From Deltaproteobacteria bacterium (lineage in GTDB: Bacteria > Desulfobacterota > Desulfobacteria > Desulfobacterales > Desulfosarcinaceae): a stretch of 64,000 nt of DNA. Shown one piece after another: positions 8,229-17,329 of the stretch (its first letter is position 1; each line of letters starts with the position of its first letter). The notes beneath the pieces are model-generated. The model worked only from the letters and a program-made list of their open reading frames with translations. It did no database searches and was not told where the DNA came from. The stretch covers positions 111,782 to 175,781 of the forward strand of contig JAHLLR010000001.1 in the NCBI GenBank assembly GCA_020444075.1, given 5' to 3'. The translations under genes and the position numbers were made by a program.

Positions 8229-8891
8229 TCAACCCGGCTGTTTTTGAGTCAACAGCGCGCCTTTGATGAAGCCCATCATTCCACGAACGATTTTCTCGTC
8301 ATCCAAAAGCGCGTCGGGGCCAATGAATATTTTCATCCTCTCCCTGAAGTAATCGGAGGTGTATGAATACTGGAGCATGAGGATCAGGTTGTCGATGCAC
8401 AGCGCCGTGACGCGTGGGTCCAGCCGGGGGTCAATACGCCCCTGCGCCATTGCGCTGTCGATCAGTTTTTCATAGAACCGGGCCGTAATGGTTTCCATCT
8501 TCCCGGACAGTTTTCTGGACATGTGCGAGAGCCCCTCGGAGGTCAGATCCAGATAGATCTGGTGAAGTTCCGGAAACGCTCTGGCGTATCGCTGGGCCGC
8601 CCGCACCATCATCTCGATTCTCTGGAAAATATCTCCCGGCGAATGGTCGATGTCATCCAGCGCCTCTTCCAGAAGGCCGTGAGCCCGTTCGATGATCGTC
8701 AGGAAGAGGTCCTCCTTGGAACCAAAATACTTATACATGGCCCCGATGCTGATACCGGCCTTTTTGGCAATAACGTTGATATTGGCTCCGGGAAAGCCAT
8801 TGGCGGCAAATTCGGCCACCGCCGTATCCAGAATTCGCTGTTGTTTTTCCGCGGGAATCCGCGAAAACGTCTCTTTATGGTATTTTTCCAT
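8229..8891 (-). CDS. TetR family transcriptional regulator
   Basis: About 220 residues. The N-terminal helix-turn-helix reads RILDTAVAEFAANGFPGANINVIAKKAGISIGAMYKYFGSKE across residues 18-60 (typical TetR); the C-terminal part is a helical ligand domain with no recognisable ligand. The start is uncertain: ATG 8891 fits the family best, with in-frame ATG 8918 and GTG 8957 as alternatives, none with a clear ribosome site. It is divergent from the PLP/GMC/aldehyde dehydrogenase operon, and duplicated palindromic sites lie between them, so it probably represses that operon and itself. Confidence 0.85.
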   Translation of the reverse strand: MEKYHKETFSRIPAEKQQRILDTAVAEFAANGFPGANINVIAKKAGISIGAMYKYFGSKEDLFLTIIERAHGLLEEALDDIDHSPGDIFQRIEMMVRAAQRYARAFPELHQIYLDLTSEGLSHMSRKLSGKMETITARFYEKLIDSAMAQGRIDPRLDPRVTALCIDNLILMLQYSYTSDYFRERMKIFIGPDALLDDEKIVRGMMGFIKGALLTQKQPG

Positions 8892-9056
8892 GAATGGCAG
8901 ACAGTCCTGTTTACCCATTGGCAGCGCAACCGGAAACCCGGTTAAATAAATATCCACCCGATTGAAGATTCCCCTCGGCCATCCGATAGGAATCTTTACC
9001 CTAAAAATGAAAATCGATTTCCAGATCGCTCGCTATCGCGGATCAACGGTCTATTG

Positions 9057-9076
9057 GTGAATGATTACTCACTCAC
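9057..9076 (+). promoter_or_regulatory. TetR operator-like site 1
   Basis: GTGAATG-ATTA-CTCACTCAC. The same two blocks occur in reverse orientation at 9170-9185 without the ATTA spacer. The TGAATGA/TCACTCA half-sites are typical of TetR-family palindromes. Confidence 0.5.
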
Positions 9077-9133
9077 CTTCATGAAGTCAAGCGATTGAAT
9101 AGCGCCCTTCTAAATTCGGGGTGGAATTTTCTC

Positions 9134-9139
9134 TTGACA
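9134..9139 (+). promoter_or_regulatory. Candidate -35 element of the PLP/GMC/ALDH operon
   Basis: A perfect TTGACA. Only weak hexamers lie 16-18 bases downstream, near 9157-9162, so activity may be low. The operator-like site 2 would cover the start point and could block initiation. Confidence 0.35.
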
Positions 9140-9169
9140 ACCCGTTGGAAACACTCCAGAGTGGCTTAA

Positions 9170-9185
9170 GTGAGTGAGCATTCAC
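9170..9185 (-). promoter_or_regulatory. TetR operator-like site 2
   Basis: GTGAGTGAGCATTCAC, a near-palindrome with TGAGTGA and GCATTCA half-sites. Its reverse complement matches site 1 in both blocks but lacks the four-base spacer. It sits just downstream of a TTGACA -35 box, where a repressor would act. Confidence 0.5.
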
Positions 9186-9350
9186 TTTCTATTTCGATTC
9201 ATATAACGGTTAAAGCGTTCGACTGCGGTCATGCCGGACCGGATCCGGTATCCGGAAATCGCCTGAATTCGGTTTCCGCCGGATAAACCACCGCTGCGGT
9301 TATGTAAGCACCCATGCCATAGAAAATCGATCCTTCTATCAGGAGAGTGA

Positions 9351-10574
9351 ATGATGACCGGGAATCCCACCCGTGACTATCTTTTCTATCGCAACCTCAT
9401 CAAAGGCCAGCGCCTGCCTCTCGCATTGATCGACCTGGACTGCTTCGACGCCAACGTGGCCTATGTGGCCGGCACCCAGAAACGCAGCGGCAAAACCATC
9501 CGGGTGGCCTCGAAATCGATCCGCTGCCTGGATCTGATTCGACGGGTATTTGAAAAAGGCGGTAGTGCCTTCAAGGGAATTCTGGCCTTCACCGTCGAAG
9601 AAGGCGCATTCCTGGCCGACCACGGTTTCGATGACATTATCGTGGCCTACCCCACCGTCCAACCGTCTGACATGGATCTGATGGCGGAAGTCGCCCGCAA
9701 AGGAATCCGGATATCTCTGGTGGTCGACTCCCTGGAACACCTGCGCCGCCTCGCGGAGGCCGGTCAGCGATCGGGAGTGGTTCTGCAGGCCTGCCTGGAG
9801 ATCGACATGTCCTTCCGCCCTGTCGGCCGGGCCATCCATCTCGGGGTTCGACGAAGCCCGCTGCGCCAGGCCGACCAGGCCGTCCAACTGGCCCGCCGGG
9901 CAGCCGACCTTGAAGGCGTTAAGATCACGGCCGTCATGGGGTACGAGGCGCAGATTGCCTCGGTAAACGACAGTGTTCCCGGCCAGCGGCTGAAAAACGC
10001 CCTTTTGCGAAAGATGAAGCAGCGCTCCATGACGGAATTGATGGCGCGGCGGAAAGGCATCATTCATGCCCTCAAGTCATCGGGTTGCGCCATTGACATT
10101 GTCAACGGCGGCGGCAGTGGCAGCCTGAAGGCCACGGCCATGGACCGTTCCGTGACGGAAGTCACCGCCGGCTCGGCATTTTTTGCGCCCGGCCTGTTCC
10201 GGCATTTCCACGAAGTTACCTTTCAGCCGGCGGCCTTTTTCGCCCTTCAGGTAGTCCGTACGCCGGCGCCGGGAATGGTCACTTGCCTGGGCGGGGGCTA
10301 TGTGGCCTCCGGAGAGATCGGCCGGAATAAACTGCCTTGGCCGGTGATGCCTCCAGGACTGAGATATATCGGCATCGAAGGCGCCGGCGAGGTGCAGACG
10401 CCCTTGAAACTGCCCACCGGCACCCCGCCGCTCGACATCGGCGACCCTGTCTTCTTTCAGCACGCCAAAGCCGGCGAGCTGTGCGAGCGGTTCAATCATC
10501 TGCTCCTGATCAAAGGCAACAGGATTGCAGACAGGGTGAAGACCTATCGGGGACAGGGCGATGCCTTTCTTTGA
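9351..10574 (+). CDS. Alanine racemase/D-threonine aldolase-like PLP enzyme
   Basis: 407 residues. The fold-III PLP barrel begins with LALIDLDCFDANV; the Schiff-base lysine is expected in RVASKSIRC. The phosphate-binding and C-terminal parts (NGGGSGSLKAT, and a beta domain with EGAGEVQTPL) match the amino acid deaminase/aldolase branch rather than biosynthetic Alr. Likely acts on a D- or beta-hydroxy amino acid, perhaps by aldol cleavage or deamination; substrate unknown. AGGAGAG at 9341-9347 serves ATG 9351 or the next ATG at 9354. It is first in an operon with a GMC oxidoreductase and an aldehyde dehydrogenase, so an aldehyde product passed to the dehydrogenase is plausible. Confidence 0.82.
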   Translation: MMTGNPTRDYLFYRNLIKGQRLPLALIDLDCFDANVAYVAGTQKRSGKTIRVASKSIRCLDLIRRVFEKGGSAFKGILAFTVEEGAFLADHGFDDIIVAYPTVQPSDMDLMAEVARKGIRISLVVDSLEHLRRLAEAGQRSGVVLQACLEIDMSFRPVGRAIHLGVRRSPLRQADQAVQLARRAADLEGVKITAVMGYEAQIASVNDSVPGQRLKNALLRKMKQRSMTELMARRKGIIHALKSSGCAIDIVNGGGSGSLKATAMDRSVTEVTAGSAFFAPGLFRHFHEVTFQPAAFFALQVVRTPAPGMVTCLGGGYVASGEIGRNKLPWPVMPPGLRYIGIEGAGEVQTPLKLPTGTPPLDIGDPVFFQHAKAGELCERFNHLLLIKGNRIADRVKTYRGQGDAFL

Positions 10575-10613
10575 ATCCTTGAACCCTTTTTTTAATTCCA
10601 GGAGGACCCCATC

Positions 10614-12026
10614 GTGACCCCCACTCACTCCCCTTTCTATGACTACATCCTTGTCGGCGCCGGGATCTCGGGCCCTTTTATCGCCCACGAACTGTGCCGG
10701 GCCGGCGCCAGATGCCTGATGGTCGAGGCGGGCAAACAATACACCCGCAGAACCTATCCCCGCAATGACCTGGACGGCACTGCCCAGCTCTACTGGTCAG
10801 GAGGACTGGAGCTGGGTACGGATGCCAGGCTGGTATTTTTGCGCCCCAAGGTGGTCGGCGGCGGATCCATAGTCAATCAGGCCCTGGTGGACCGGTTTGA
10901 CGAGGATGCCTTTGACAGCTGGCGCAGGGACTCGGGGGTCGACGACTTCAATGAGAAAGCCATGGCGCCCTGGTACGAAAAAGCCGAAGCGGAAATTGCC
11001 ATCCAGACCATCCCCAGCGAGTACCGCAACCGCAACGCAGATGTTTTCGAACAGGGCTTCCAGCGCCTGGGATACCAGCTGGCCCCTCTGCGGCGGGCCC
11101 AAAAGGATTGCAATTACGAGGCGGGCAATTGCTGCATCGAATGTCTCAACGGCTGCCGCATCGGCAGTAAACAGAGCACTCCGGAAACCGTTCTGAAAAA
11201 AGCGTTGGAACTGGGACTCGAGCTGCGGGCGGAAACCGAAGCCCTGAAAATCGATTCGTCAGCCAACGCGATCGGCGTCGCCTGCCAGACATCCGACGGC
11301 GGCGTCACCACCTACCGGGCCCGCAACCTGGTTCTGGCCTCCGGGGCCATCGGCAACAGCCGTTTACTGTTGAACTCCGGTTTGGGCAGACGACTGCCCG
11401 CCCTGGGCCATAATTTTTTCTGTCACCCTCAGTACATGAATTTCGGCGTCTACGACCAGCCGGTCATGTCTCACCTGGGCGCATTTCAGGCCTTCAAATC
11501 AGATGATGCGGGCTTCAGAAAAAACGGCTTCAAACTGGAGAACGTCTACGCCGGCCCGGCGGCCATCGCATTGCTCCTCAGCGGGTTCGGCCGGCAGCAT
11601 CACCGGACCATGGAGCGGCTGTCCCATTTTGCCTGCATCGAGGTGTGCACCCGGGATACCCAGCCCGGCCGCATCCGGGTCAACCGCAAGGGCAAGACAA
11701 TCATCGTCAAAGGCCAAAACAAGGAAGATCTGAGACGCTATCACAAAGGACTGGCCGTCATCGATGAAATCTTCAATGCCACCGGGGCTAAGGAGGTGAT
11801 CCACGGCACCATGGGCATCGGCCTGCACCTGATGGGCGGGTGCGGCATGGGAACCGACCCGAACCGCTCGGTCGTGGATCCCGATTTTCGCCTCCACGGG
11901 TTTAAAAACATCTTTTGTGCAGACTCCAGCATCTTCCCCAACGCTCCGGGCATCAACCCATCACTGACCATCATGGCCCTTTCCAAGAAGGCGGCCGCAC
12001 AATTGTTAAAGGATGCCAACCGATGA
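10614..12026 (+). CDS. GMC-type FAD-dependent oxidoreductase
   Basis: 470 residues. The FAD-binding Rossmann motif is DYILVGAGISGPFIAHELC (residues about 9-28), the GMC signature-like GGGSIVNQALVDRF follows, and the C-terminus has the conserved HLMGGCGMG and NAPGINPSLTIMALS segments. A cysteine cluster (CCIECLNGC) lies mid-protein. Family members oxidise alcohols with quinone, cytochrome or other acceptors. The start is GTG at 10614 with AGGAGG eight bases upstream. It overlaps the aldehyde dehydrogenase gene by ATGA, so an alcohol to aldehyde to acid sequence is likely for the operon. Confidence 0.88.
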   Translation: MTPTHSPFYDYILVGAGISGPFIAHELCRAGARCLMVEAGKQYTRRTYPRNDLDGTAQLYWSGGLELGTDARLVFLRPKVVGGGSIVNQALVDRFDEDAFDSWRRDSGVDDFNEKAMAPWYEKAEAEIAIQTIPSEYRNRNADVFEQGFQRLGYQLAPLRRAQKDCNYEAGNCCIECLNGCRIGSKQSTPETVLKKALELGLELRAETEALKIDSSANAIGVACQTSDGGVTTYRARNLVLASGAIGNSRLLLNSGLGRRLPALGHNFFCHPQYMNFGVYDQPVMSHLGAFQAFKSDDAGFRKNGFKLENVYAGPAAIALLLSGFGRQHHRTMERLSHFACIEVCTRDTQPGRIRVNRKGKTIIVKGQNKEDLRRYHKGLAVIDEIFNATGAKEVIHGTMGIGLHLMGGCGMGTDPNRSVVDPDFRLHGFKNIFCADSSIFPNAPGINPSLTIMALSKKAAAQLLKDANR

Positions 12027-13969
12027 AAATATCCAAATACTTCAACCCGCAGCAGCTTCGTGGACTGATCAGGGCGGGGGATGTGATCCTGCCCGGCACG
12101 GATGTCTCCCCGTCCTTTTCCCGCACCGGATGCATCGACCATGTGGACCGCATGGCGTCCACCCTGACCAGCGATGATTTAGGCGGATTGCGGCTGCTCC
12201 TGGGACTCTTCCGATTTTCCCCCAAATGGGTGATCCGGCTCCTGATGACCGCCTGCACGAAGAACTCACTGGCTCCCGGCTTTCTGGGCAGCGCCTTGAG
12301 AACCATCGACCTCGGCATCAGGGGCATGGTCATGAGCCTTTATTACTCCAACCTGACCGGCAGGGAATACCAGGGCAAAAAGGTATTCGACATCATCGGA
12401 TGGAACACACGGCTGGTCATGCCCCATGATGATTCACCGTCGGAAATCCCACAACCGGATATCGCTTACGAGAATCCCGAGGAATCGGATGTCGCAAGAA
12501 TATTTTCCCGCGCCCGGCAGGCCCAGCCTGAGATTCTGTCCTGGGGCGTGAAGAAGCGGCTGGAATTCATCAGCCGGCTGAAGGCGATCATCATCGCCCG
12601 TCAGGCCGACATTCTGGATCGCATCCAGGCGGATACCGGCAAATCCCGCACCGACGCCCTGACCGCCGAAATTTTCGGCACGCTGGACCATCTGGATTAT
12701 CTGGAGAAAAATGCCGTCAAGGTGCTCAAGGACCGGAAGGTGCCCACCCCCTTCGCCCTGATGGGCAAGCAGTCGAAAATCTACTTCGAGCCGATGGGCA
12801 CTACGCTGATCATCTCCCCCTGGAACTATCCCTTCTATCAGGCCATCGTTCCCATCACCCTTGCCTTCGCAGTGGGCAACGCGATCATTTACAAACCCTC
12901 CAGCGCCACCCCGCTGAAAGGGCTGGTGGAAGAACTGCTCGCGGAAACCGGTTTCGATCCCGCCTGGGTCCAGGTGGTATATGGTCCCGGGAAAGAACTG
13001 GGCCGGATGCTCATCGACCAGCGCCCGGACAAGATCTTCTTCATCGGCAGCCAGCGTGCCGGCCGCCAAATCATTACGCAGGCCGCGGAGCAGCTGATTC
13101 CGGTGGAACTGGAAATGGGGGGCAAAGATCCCATGATCGTCTTCGAGGACGCCAATCTGGAGCGGGCGGCAGCCGGGGCCATCTGGGGCGCCTTCACCAA
13201 TACCGGCCAGTCCTGCACCTCCGTGGAGAAGCTCTATGTCCAGGACAGCATCTACGATGCGTTCAAGGCCATCCTGGTGCGCGAAACACTGAAAATGACT
13301 CGGGGAACCGACAGCGACGGGGAGTCGGACATCGGCCCCATGACCACGAGCGCCCAGGTCAAAGTGATTGCCAGGCAGATCGAAGATGCCCGGAAAAAAG
13401 GGGCGACCCTGCTGACCGGCGGGGAGTGGGACGGCGCTTCGGCCGCCATCCCGCCGATCGTGGTGGAAGACAGCAGCGACGATATGCTGCTCAACCGGGA
13501 GGAAACCTTCGGCCCGGTCCTGCCCATCTTCGCTTTTCACGATGAAGCCGAAGCCGTCCGCCGGGCCAACAGCGATGACTTCGGCCTGTCCGCCAGCGTC
13601 TGGTCGGCGGATCGGCAGCGGGCGGACCGGGTGGCCCGGGCCATCGTGACGGGCAACGTCTCGATCAACAACGTCATGCTCACCGAAGGCAACCACGCCC
13701 TGCCTTTCGGCGGGTCCAAGAAAAGCGGCATCGGACGGTACAAAGGAGAATTCGGATTCTACTGTTTTTCCAACATCAAATCGATCCTCGTGGACAAAAA
13801 CAGCGGCAAGATGGAGGCAAACTGGTTCCCCTACAGCCGACGCAAATTTCAGCTGTTCACCGAGCTGACCACCAATATCTACTCACCGGGGATCTGGTCA
13901 TTCTTCAAGGCCGCCGTCAGCGGTCTCAAACTGGAGGGATACGTCAAGAAGCGGGGGAAGACGGATTAG
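12023..13969 (+). CDS. Aldehyde dehydrogenase with N-terminal small-subunit-like domain
   Basis: 648 residues. Residues about 150-630 are an NAD(P)-dependent aldehyde dehydrogenase: the SPWNYPFY motif, a Rossmann FIGSQRAGRQI region, ELEMGGKDP with the general-base Glu, and catalytic Cys398 in TGQSCTS. The first ~140 residues (GDVILPGTDVSPSF, then helices with LLLGLFRFSP) are extra; their plan resembles the gluconate 2-dehydrogenase subunit-3 type small subunit that partners GMC flavoproteins. That assignment is inference. A fused partner domain would tie the dehydrogenase physically to the overlapping GMC gene (ATGA overlap at 12023-12026). Confidence 0.85.
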   Translation: MKISKYFNPQQLRGLIRAGDVILPGTDVSPSFSRTGCIDHVDRMASTLTSDDLGGLRLLLGLFRFSPKWVIRLLMTACTKNSLAPGFLGSALRTIDLGIRGMVMSLYYSNLTGREYQGKKVFDIIGWNTRLVMPHDDSPSEIPQPDIAYENPEESDVARIFSRARQAQPEILSWGVKKRLEFISRLKAIIIARQADILDRIQADTGKSRTDALTAEIFGTLDHLDYLEKNAVKVLKDRKVPTPFALMGKQSKIYFEPMGTTLIISPWNYPFYQAIVPITLAFAVGNAIIYKPSSATPLKGLVEELLAETGFDPAWVQVVYGPGKELGRMLIDQRPDKIFFIGSQRAGRQIITQAAEQLIPVELEMGGKDPMIVFEDANLERAAAGAIWGAFTNTGQSCTSVEKLYVQDSIYDAFKAILVRETLKMTRGTDSDGESDIGPMTTSAQVKVIARQIEDARKKGATLLTGGEWDGASAAIPPIVVEDSSDDMLLNREETFGPVLPIFAFHDEAEAVRRANSDDFGLSASVWSADRQRADRVARAIVTGNVSINNVMLTEGNHALPFGGSKKSGIGRYKGEFGFYCFSNIKSILVDKNSGKMEANWFPYSRRKFQLFTELTTNIYSPGIWSFFKAAVSGLKLEGYVKKRGKTD

Positions 13970-14063
13970 TCCTCCGCCGCCTATGACATCTCAATCTGGA
14001 ATCAAAATGATACCGGGCGATGCGATCAACACCGATGGGAATTGAATCCAAAATGGAACCCAA

Positions 14064-15290
14064 TCAGGAAAATTTATCGTAGGCGATCATTTCCGGCTCA
14101 ACCCCCAGGCTGTCGAGCATGTCCTCCACGGCCTGGACCATCATGGGCGGCCCGCACAGGTAGTACTCGATTTCCGTGGGGTCCTTGTGTTTGGCAAGAT
14201 AGGTGTCGTGCAGGCGCTGATGGATATAGCCGGTCATCCCCTCCCAATGGTCCTCGGGCATGGGGTTGGACAGGGCCACATGGTAAGAGAAATTCGGGTA
14301 TCGTTCCGCCAGTCCCTTGAATTCGTCATCGAAGAACAGCTCCAGCTTGGAGCGGGCACCGTACCAGAATGACAGCCTGCGCTCGGCCTTCACCCGTTCC
14401 AGCTGGTCCAGGATCTGGCTGCGCAGAGGCGCCATGCCGGCGCCGCCACCCACGAAGCACATCTCTCTGTCGGTATCCTTGACGGCAAACTCGCCGAACG
14501 GCCCGCTCAGGGTCACCTTGTCCCCGGGTTCGAGGTCGAAGATATAGGTGGAACCGGTCCCCGGAGGCAGGTTTTTCGCTCCCGGCGGCGGTGTGGCGAT
14601 ACGGATGGTGAAACGCAGGCGGGTATCTTCCAACGGCGGATTGGCCAGCGAATAGGCCCGGAACACCGGCTCCAGATTCTTGCCCCGCAGCCCCCACAAA
14701 TTGAATCGATCCCAGTCGGGCCGGTAACGCTCAGCCACCCGAATCCGGAAATGCTCGAACGGAATTTCATATTCCGGGATATCGATCTGAATGTAGGCGC
14801 CGGCCGTGAAATTCAGATGTTCATCATCATCCAGTTCCAATATCAGGTCCTTGATGAAGGTGGCCACGTTCTCGTTGGACACCACCGTGGCCACATATTT
14901 TTTTACAGACAAGATCTCCTCGGGGATGCGGATCTTCAGGTCCTCCTTGACCTTCATCTGACAGGCCAGGCGGATGTTCCCTTTTCTCTCCTTGCGGGAC
15001 AGGTGGGCCAGTTCGGTGGGCAGCACCCCCCTTGATCCCTCCTCCACCTTGCACTTGCACATGCCGCACGCGCCGCCGCCGCCGCAGCCGGAGGGGATAA
15101 AGATGCCGTTGGCCGACAGGGCGGACAGGAGCGTCCTGCCCGACGGCGCATCGATGCTCTTTTCCTCGTCGTCGTTGATGATGATCCGGTTGCTCCCCTT
15201 CTGGACCACCTTGCCCTCGACAAAGAGCAGAAGCCCCACAAGGATGAGAATCACTGCAACAAAGACAGTGGTTGCGGTAAGATATATCAA
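14064..15290 (-). CDS. nqrF: Na+-translocating NADH:quinone oxidoreductase subunit F
   Basis: 408 residues. One N-terminal membrane helix (residues 2-25), a [2Fe-2S] ferredoxin domain with SGCGGGGACGMCKC and the fourth ligand in RLACQM, then the FAD/NADH reductase with RAYSLAN, GGGAGMAPLRS and CGPPMM. It takes electrons from NADH into the pump. The start is TTG at 15290 with AAGGAGAG just upstream. Last gene of the nqrABCDEF operon, which is transcribed leftward. Confidence 0.96.
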   Translation of the reverse strand: MIYLTATTVFVAVILILVGLLLFVEGKVVQKGSNRIIINDDEEKSIDAPSGRTLLSALSANGIFIPSGCGGGGACGMCKCKVEEGSRGVLPTELAHLSRKERKGNIRLACQMKVKEDLKIRIPEEILSVKKYVATVVSNENVATFIKDLILELDDDEHLNFTAGAYIQIDIPEYEIPFEHFRIRVAERYRPDWDRFNLWGLRGKNLEPVFRAYSLANPPLEDTRLRFTIRIATPPPGAKNLPPGTGSTYIFDLEPGDKVTLSGPFGEFAVKDTDREMCFVGGGAGMAPLRSQILDQLERVKAERRLSFWYGARSKLELFFDDEFKGLAERYPNFSYHVALSNPMPEDHWEGMTGYIHQRLHDTYLAKHKDPTEIEYYLCGPPMMVQAVEDMLDSLGVEPEMIAYDKFS

Positions 15291-15317
15291 CGGTCTCTCC
15301 TTCTTACAAACTGGCTC

Positions 15318-15935
15318 TCACAGGGTGATGCCCGAGAACAGCATGAATCCCATGGCCATCAGTCCGGTCATGATCATGGTGATGCCGAACCCTTCCAGCC
15401 CTTCAGGGACATTGGCGTAGCGCATCTTGATGCGGATGGCGGCCATGGAAACAATGGCCATGAGCCAGCCCACACCGGAGCCGAAACCAAAGACCACCGT
15501 TTCGATAAAGGTGTAATCGCGCTCCACCATAAAGAGCGACGCGCCTAAAATGGCACAGTTGACCGCAATCAGAGGCAGGAACACGCCCAATGCCATGTAA
15601 AGCGCCGGTGAATAGCGATCGATCACCATCTCGACCATCTGCACGATGGCGGCAATCACGGCGATGAAGGTGATAAATTTTAAAAAGCTCAAGTCGACGG
15701 CTTCCAGTCCGGCCCAGCGCAGTGCCCCGGGCGAAAGCAGGAAATGGAAGACCAGCCAGTTCACCGGGGCGGTGATGGAGAGCACAAACACCACGGCAAA
15801 CCCTAGCCCGATGGCCGTGTCCATGTTCTTGGATACCGCCACAAAGGAGCACATCCCCAGAAAATAGGAAAGCAGGATGTTGCCCACGAATACCGAATTG
15901 AGAAACAGGCCAAGCAGATTTTCCATGTCCGTCAT
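15318..15935 (-). CDS. nqrE: Na+-NQR subunit E
   Basis: 205 residues with six membrane helices, including the conserved FLGMCSF and [11 protein letters not shown] segments that carry the cysteines binding the intramembrane Fe site between NqrD and NqrE. Full length. Lies 26 bases after nqrD. Start at ATG 15935; an ATG three codons later is possible. Confidence 0.96.
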   Translation of the reverse strand: MTDMENLLGLFLNSVFVGNILLSYFLGMCSFVAVSKNMDTAIGLGFAVVFVLSITAPVNWLVFHFLLSPGALRWAGLEAVDLSFLKFITFIAVIAAIVQMVEMVIDRYSPALYMALGVFLPLIAVNCAILGASLFMVERDYTFIETVVFGFGSGVGWLMAIVSMAAIRIKMRYANVPEGLEGFGITMIMTGLMAMGFMLFSGITL

Positions 15936-15961
15936 TCCCCGGCCGATATCGGCCGTTCAAA

Positions 15962-16579
15962 TTATCTTCTCATCAGACTTTTCTGCAGCCACACCAGCAA
16001 ACCGATAATGATGAATGCCGCCGGCGCCAGCTGCATGAAGCCCATGTTCATGTATCCATGGTCGTAAAAAACCTGCGGAACCACGGAAAATCCGAAGAGT
16101 TTGCCGGCACCGAAAAGCTCGCGGATAAAGGCTACGGTCACCAGCACCGATCCGTAGCCGGCGCCGTTTCCAAGGCCATCCATGAAGGATTTTACCGGGG
16201 GGTTGCCCAGCGCGTAGGTTTCCGCTCGCCCCATGACGATGCAGTTGGTAATGATCAGTCCCACAAACACGGAGAGCTGTTTGCTGATATCGTAAAAAAA
16301 CGCCCGCAGCACCTCGTCGGCGAGAATCACCAGCGAGGCAATCACTGAAAGTTCCACGATCATGCGCACGTTCCTGGGAATCACGTTGCGCATGGCGGAA
16401 ATGGTCAGGCTGGAAAAGGCCGTCACGAAGGTCATGGCCAGGCCCATGACGATAGCGGTATTCAGCTGCACCGTGACAGCCAGGGCCGAACAGATGCCCA
16501 GACTCTGAATGAACACGGGGTTGTTCTTGACCACCGGTTCGGAAAAGGCCTTGAATGTCGGCGATTGGGTCAATTTCAT
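15962..16579 (-). CDS. nqrD: Na+-NQR subunit D
   Basis: 205 residues, six membrane helices. Contains [10 protein letters not shown] and [12 protein letters not shown], the cysteine-bearing half-helices that face those of NqrE. Full length and canonical position in the operon. Confidence 0.96.
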   Translation of the reverse strand: MKLTQSPTFKAFSEPVVKNNPVFIQSLGICSALAVTVQLNTAIVMGLAMTFVTAFSSLTISAMRNVIPRNVRMIVELSVIASLVILADEVLRAFFYDISKQLSVFVGLIITNCIVMGRAETYALGNPPVKSFMDGLGNGAGYGSVLVTVAFIRELFGAGKLFGFSVVPQVFYDHGYMNMGFMQLAPAAFIIIGLLVWLQKSLMRR

Positions 16580-16618
16580 GGCAATGGATCCATTTGTTTG
16601 TATAATCTCATGGGCTTA

Positions 16619-17329
16619 TCAGCTACCCGCCGGCAGGGCCACCCGGCCGGTGCGGAACCGTTGGGACAGTGGCTCGTATTCGGACAGGACGTCCTTCAAA
16701 CCGCCGGTTAAATATTTGCCGGTGAGCGTGGCGCCGGAGATGCCGTCCACATAGTTGGCCTGGCGGTCCTCAGGGATGGCGTCGGCCACCTTCCCTTTGG
16801 CGATACCCACAGCGGCAAATCTTCCAGTTCCATCCACGATCTGTTTGCCCACGAAGTTCTTTTGAAACCAGGGCTTTTCGATCTCGCCTCCTAGTCCGGG
16901 TGTCTCATTGTGGCTGTATACGGAAAATCCCGCCACGGTCTTGCCGTCGCTTTCGATGGCCATGTAGCCGTGGATCTTGCCCCACAGACCGCGGGAGTCC
17001 ACCGGCAGGATGTAGGCGGCCGGCTGGTTGTCCTTGACGTAGAAGCAGACCGGCAAGCCGTCGGGTCCCGAATCGTCCGCCACGATCCGGCCGGCGCCAT
17101 CCATGGCATAGCAGCGGATATTGTCCTTATAAAGCTGCTCGATGCGGGCAAGGGTCGGCGGCTTATCGGAATTAAGGAGTCCCACGGCCTTCAATATGTT
17201 TTTCTGCCGATCCACGGCCACATTACGCAATTTCCGATCCTTGAGGCCGGTGGCGGCACCGGTGAGCAGCAGGCTGCACCCCAGGGCAATCGCGACGGTA
17301 AAGGCGACGGATTTCAATTGGTCAGACAT
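16619..17329 (-). CDS. nqrC: Na+-NQR subunit C
   Basis: 236 residues with one N-terminal membrane helix. The covalent FMN attachment motif is DGISGATLT, with Thr201 as the expected phosphoester-linked residue. The FMN domain is outside the cytoplasmic membrane. It overlaps the nqrB stop by eight bases. The flavin transferase ApbE needed for attachment is not in the window. Confidence 0.95.
   Translation of the reverse strand: MSDQLKSVAFTVAIALGCSLLLTGAATGLKDRKLRNVAVDRQKNILKAVGLLNSDKPPTLARIEQLYKDNIRCYAMDGAGRIVADDSGPDGLPVCFYVKDNQPAAYILPVDSRGLWGKIHGYMAIESDGKTVAGFSVYSHNETPGLGGEIEKPWFQKNFVGKQIVDGTGRFAAVGIAKGKVADAIPEDRQANYVDGISGATLTGKYLTGGLKDVLSEYEPLSQRFRTGRVALPAGS

Larger units (their letters stand above)
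8892..9350. other. Divergent regulatory region between TetR gene and its likely operon
   Basis: No gene. It contains two related operator-like sites (9057-9076 and 9170-9185), a perfect TTGACA at 9134-9139 on the plus strand without a good -10, and a strong AGGAGAG at 9341-9347 serving the downstream gene. The rest shows no further structure. Confidence 0.6.

Noticed and set aside
12434-13696. 420-codon minus-strand frame opposite the aldehyde dehydrogenase
   Set aside because: Antisense shadow; the plus strand has catalytic motifs and operon overlap.
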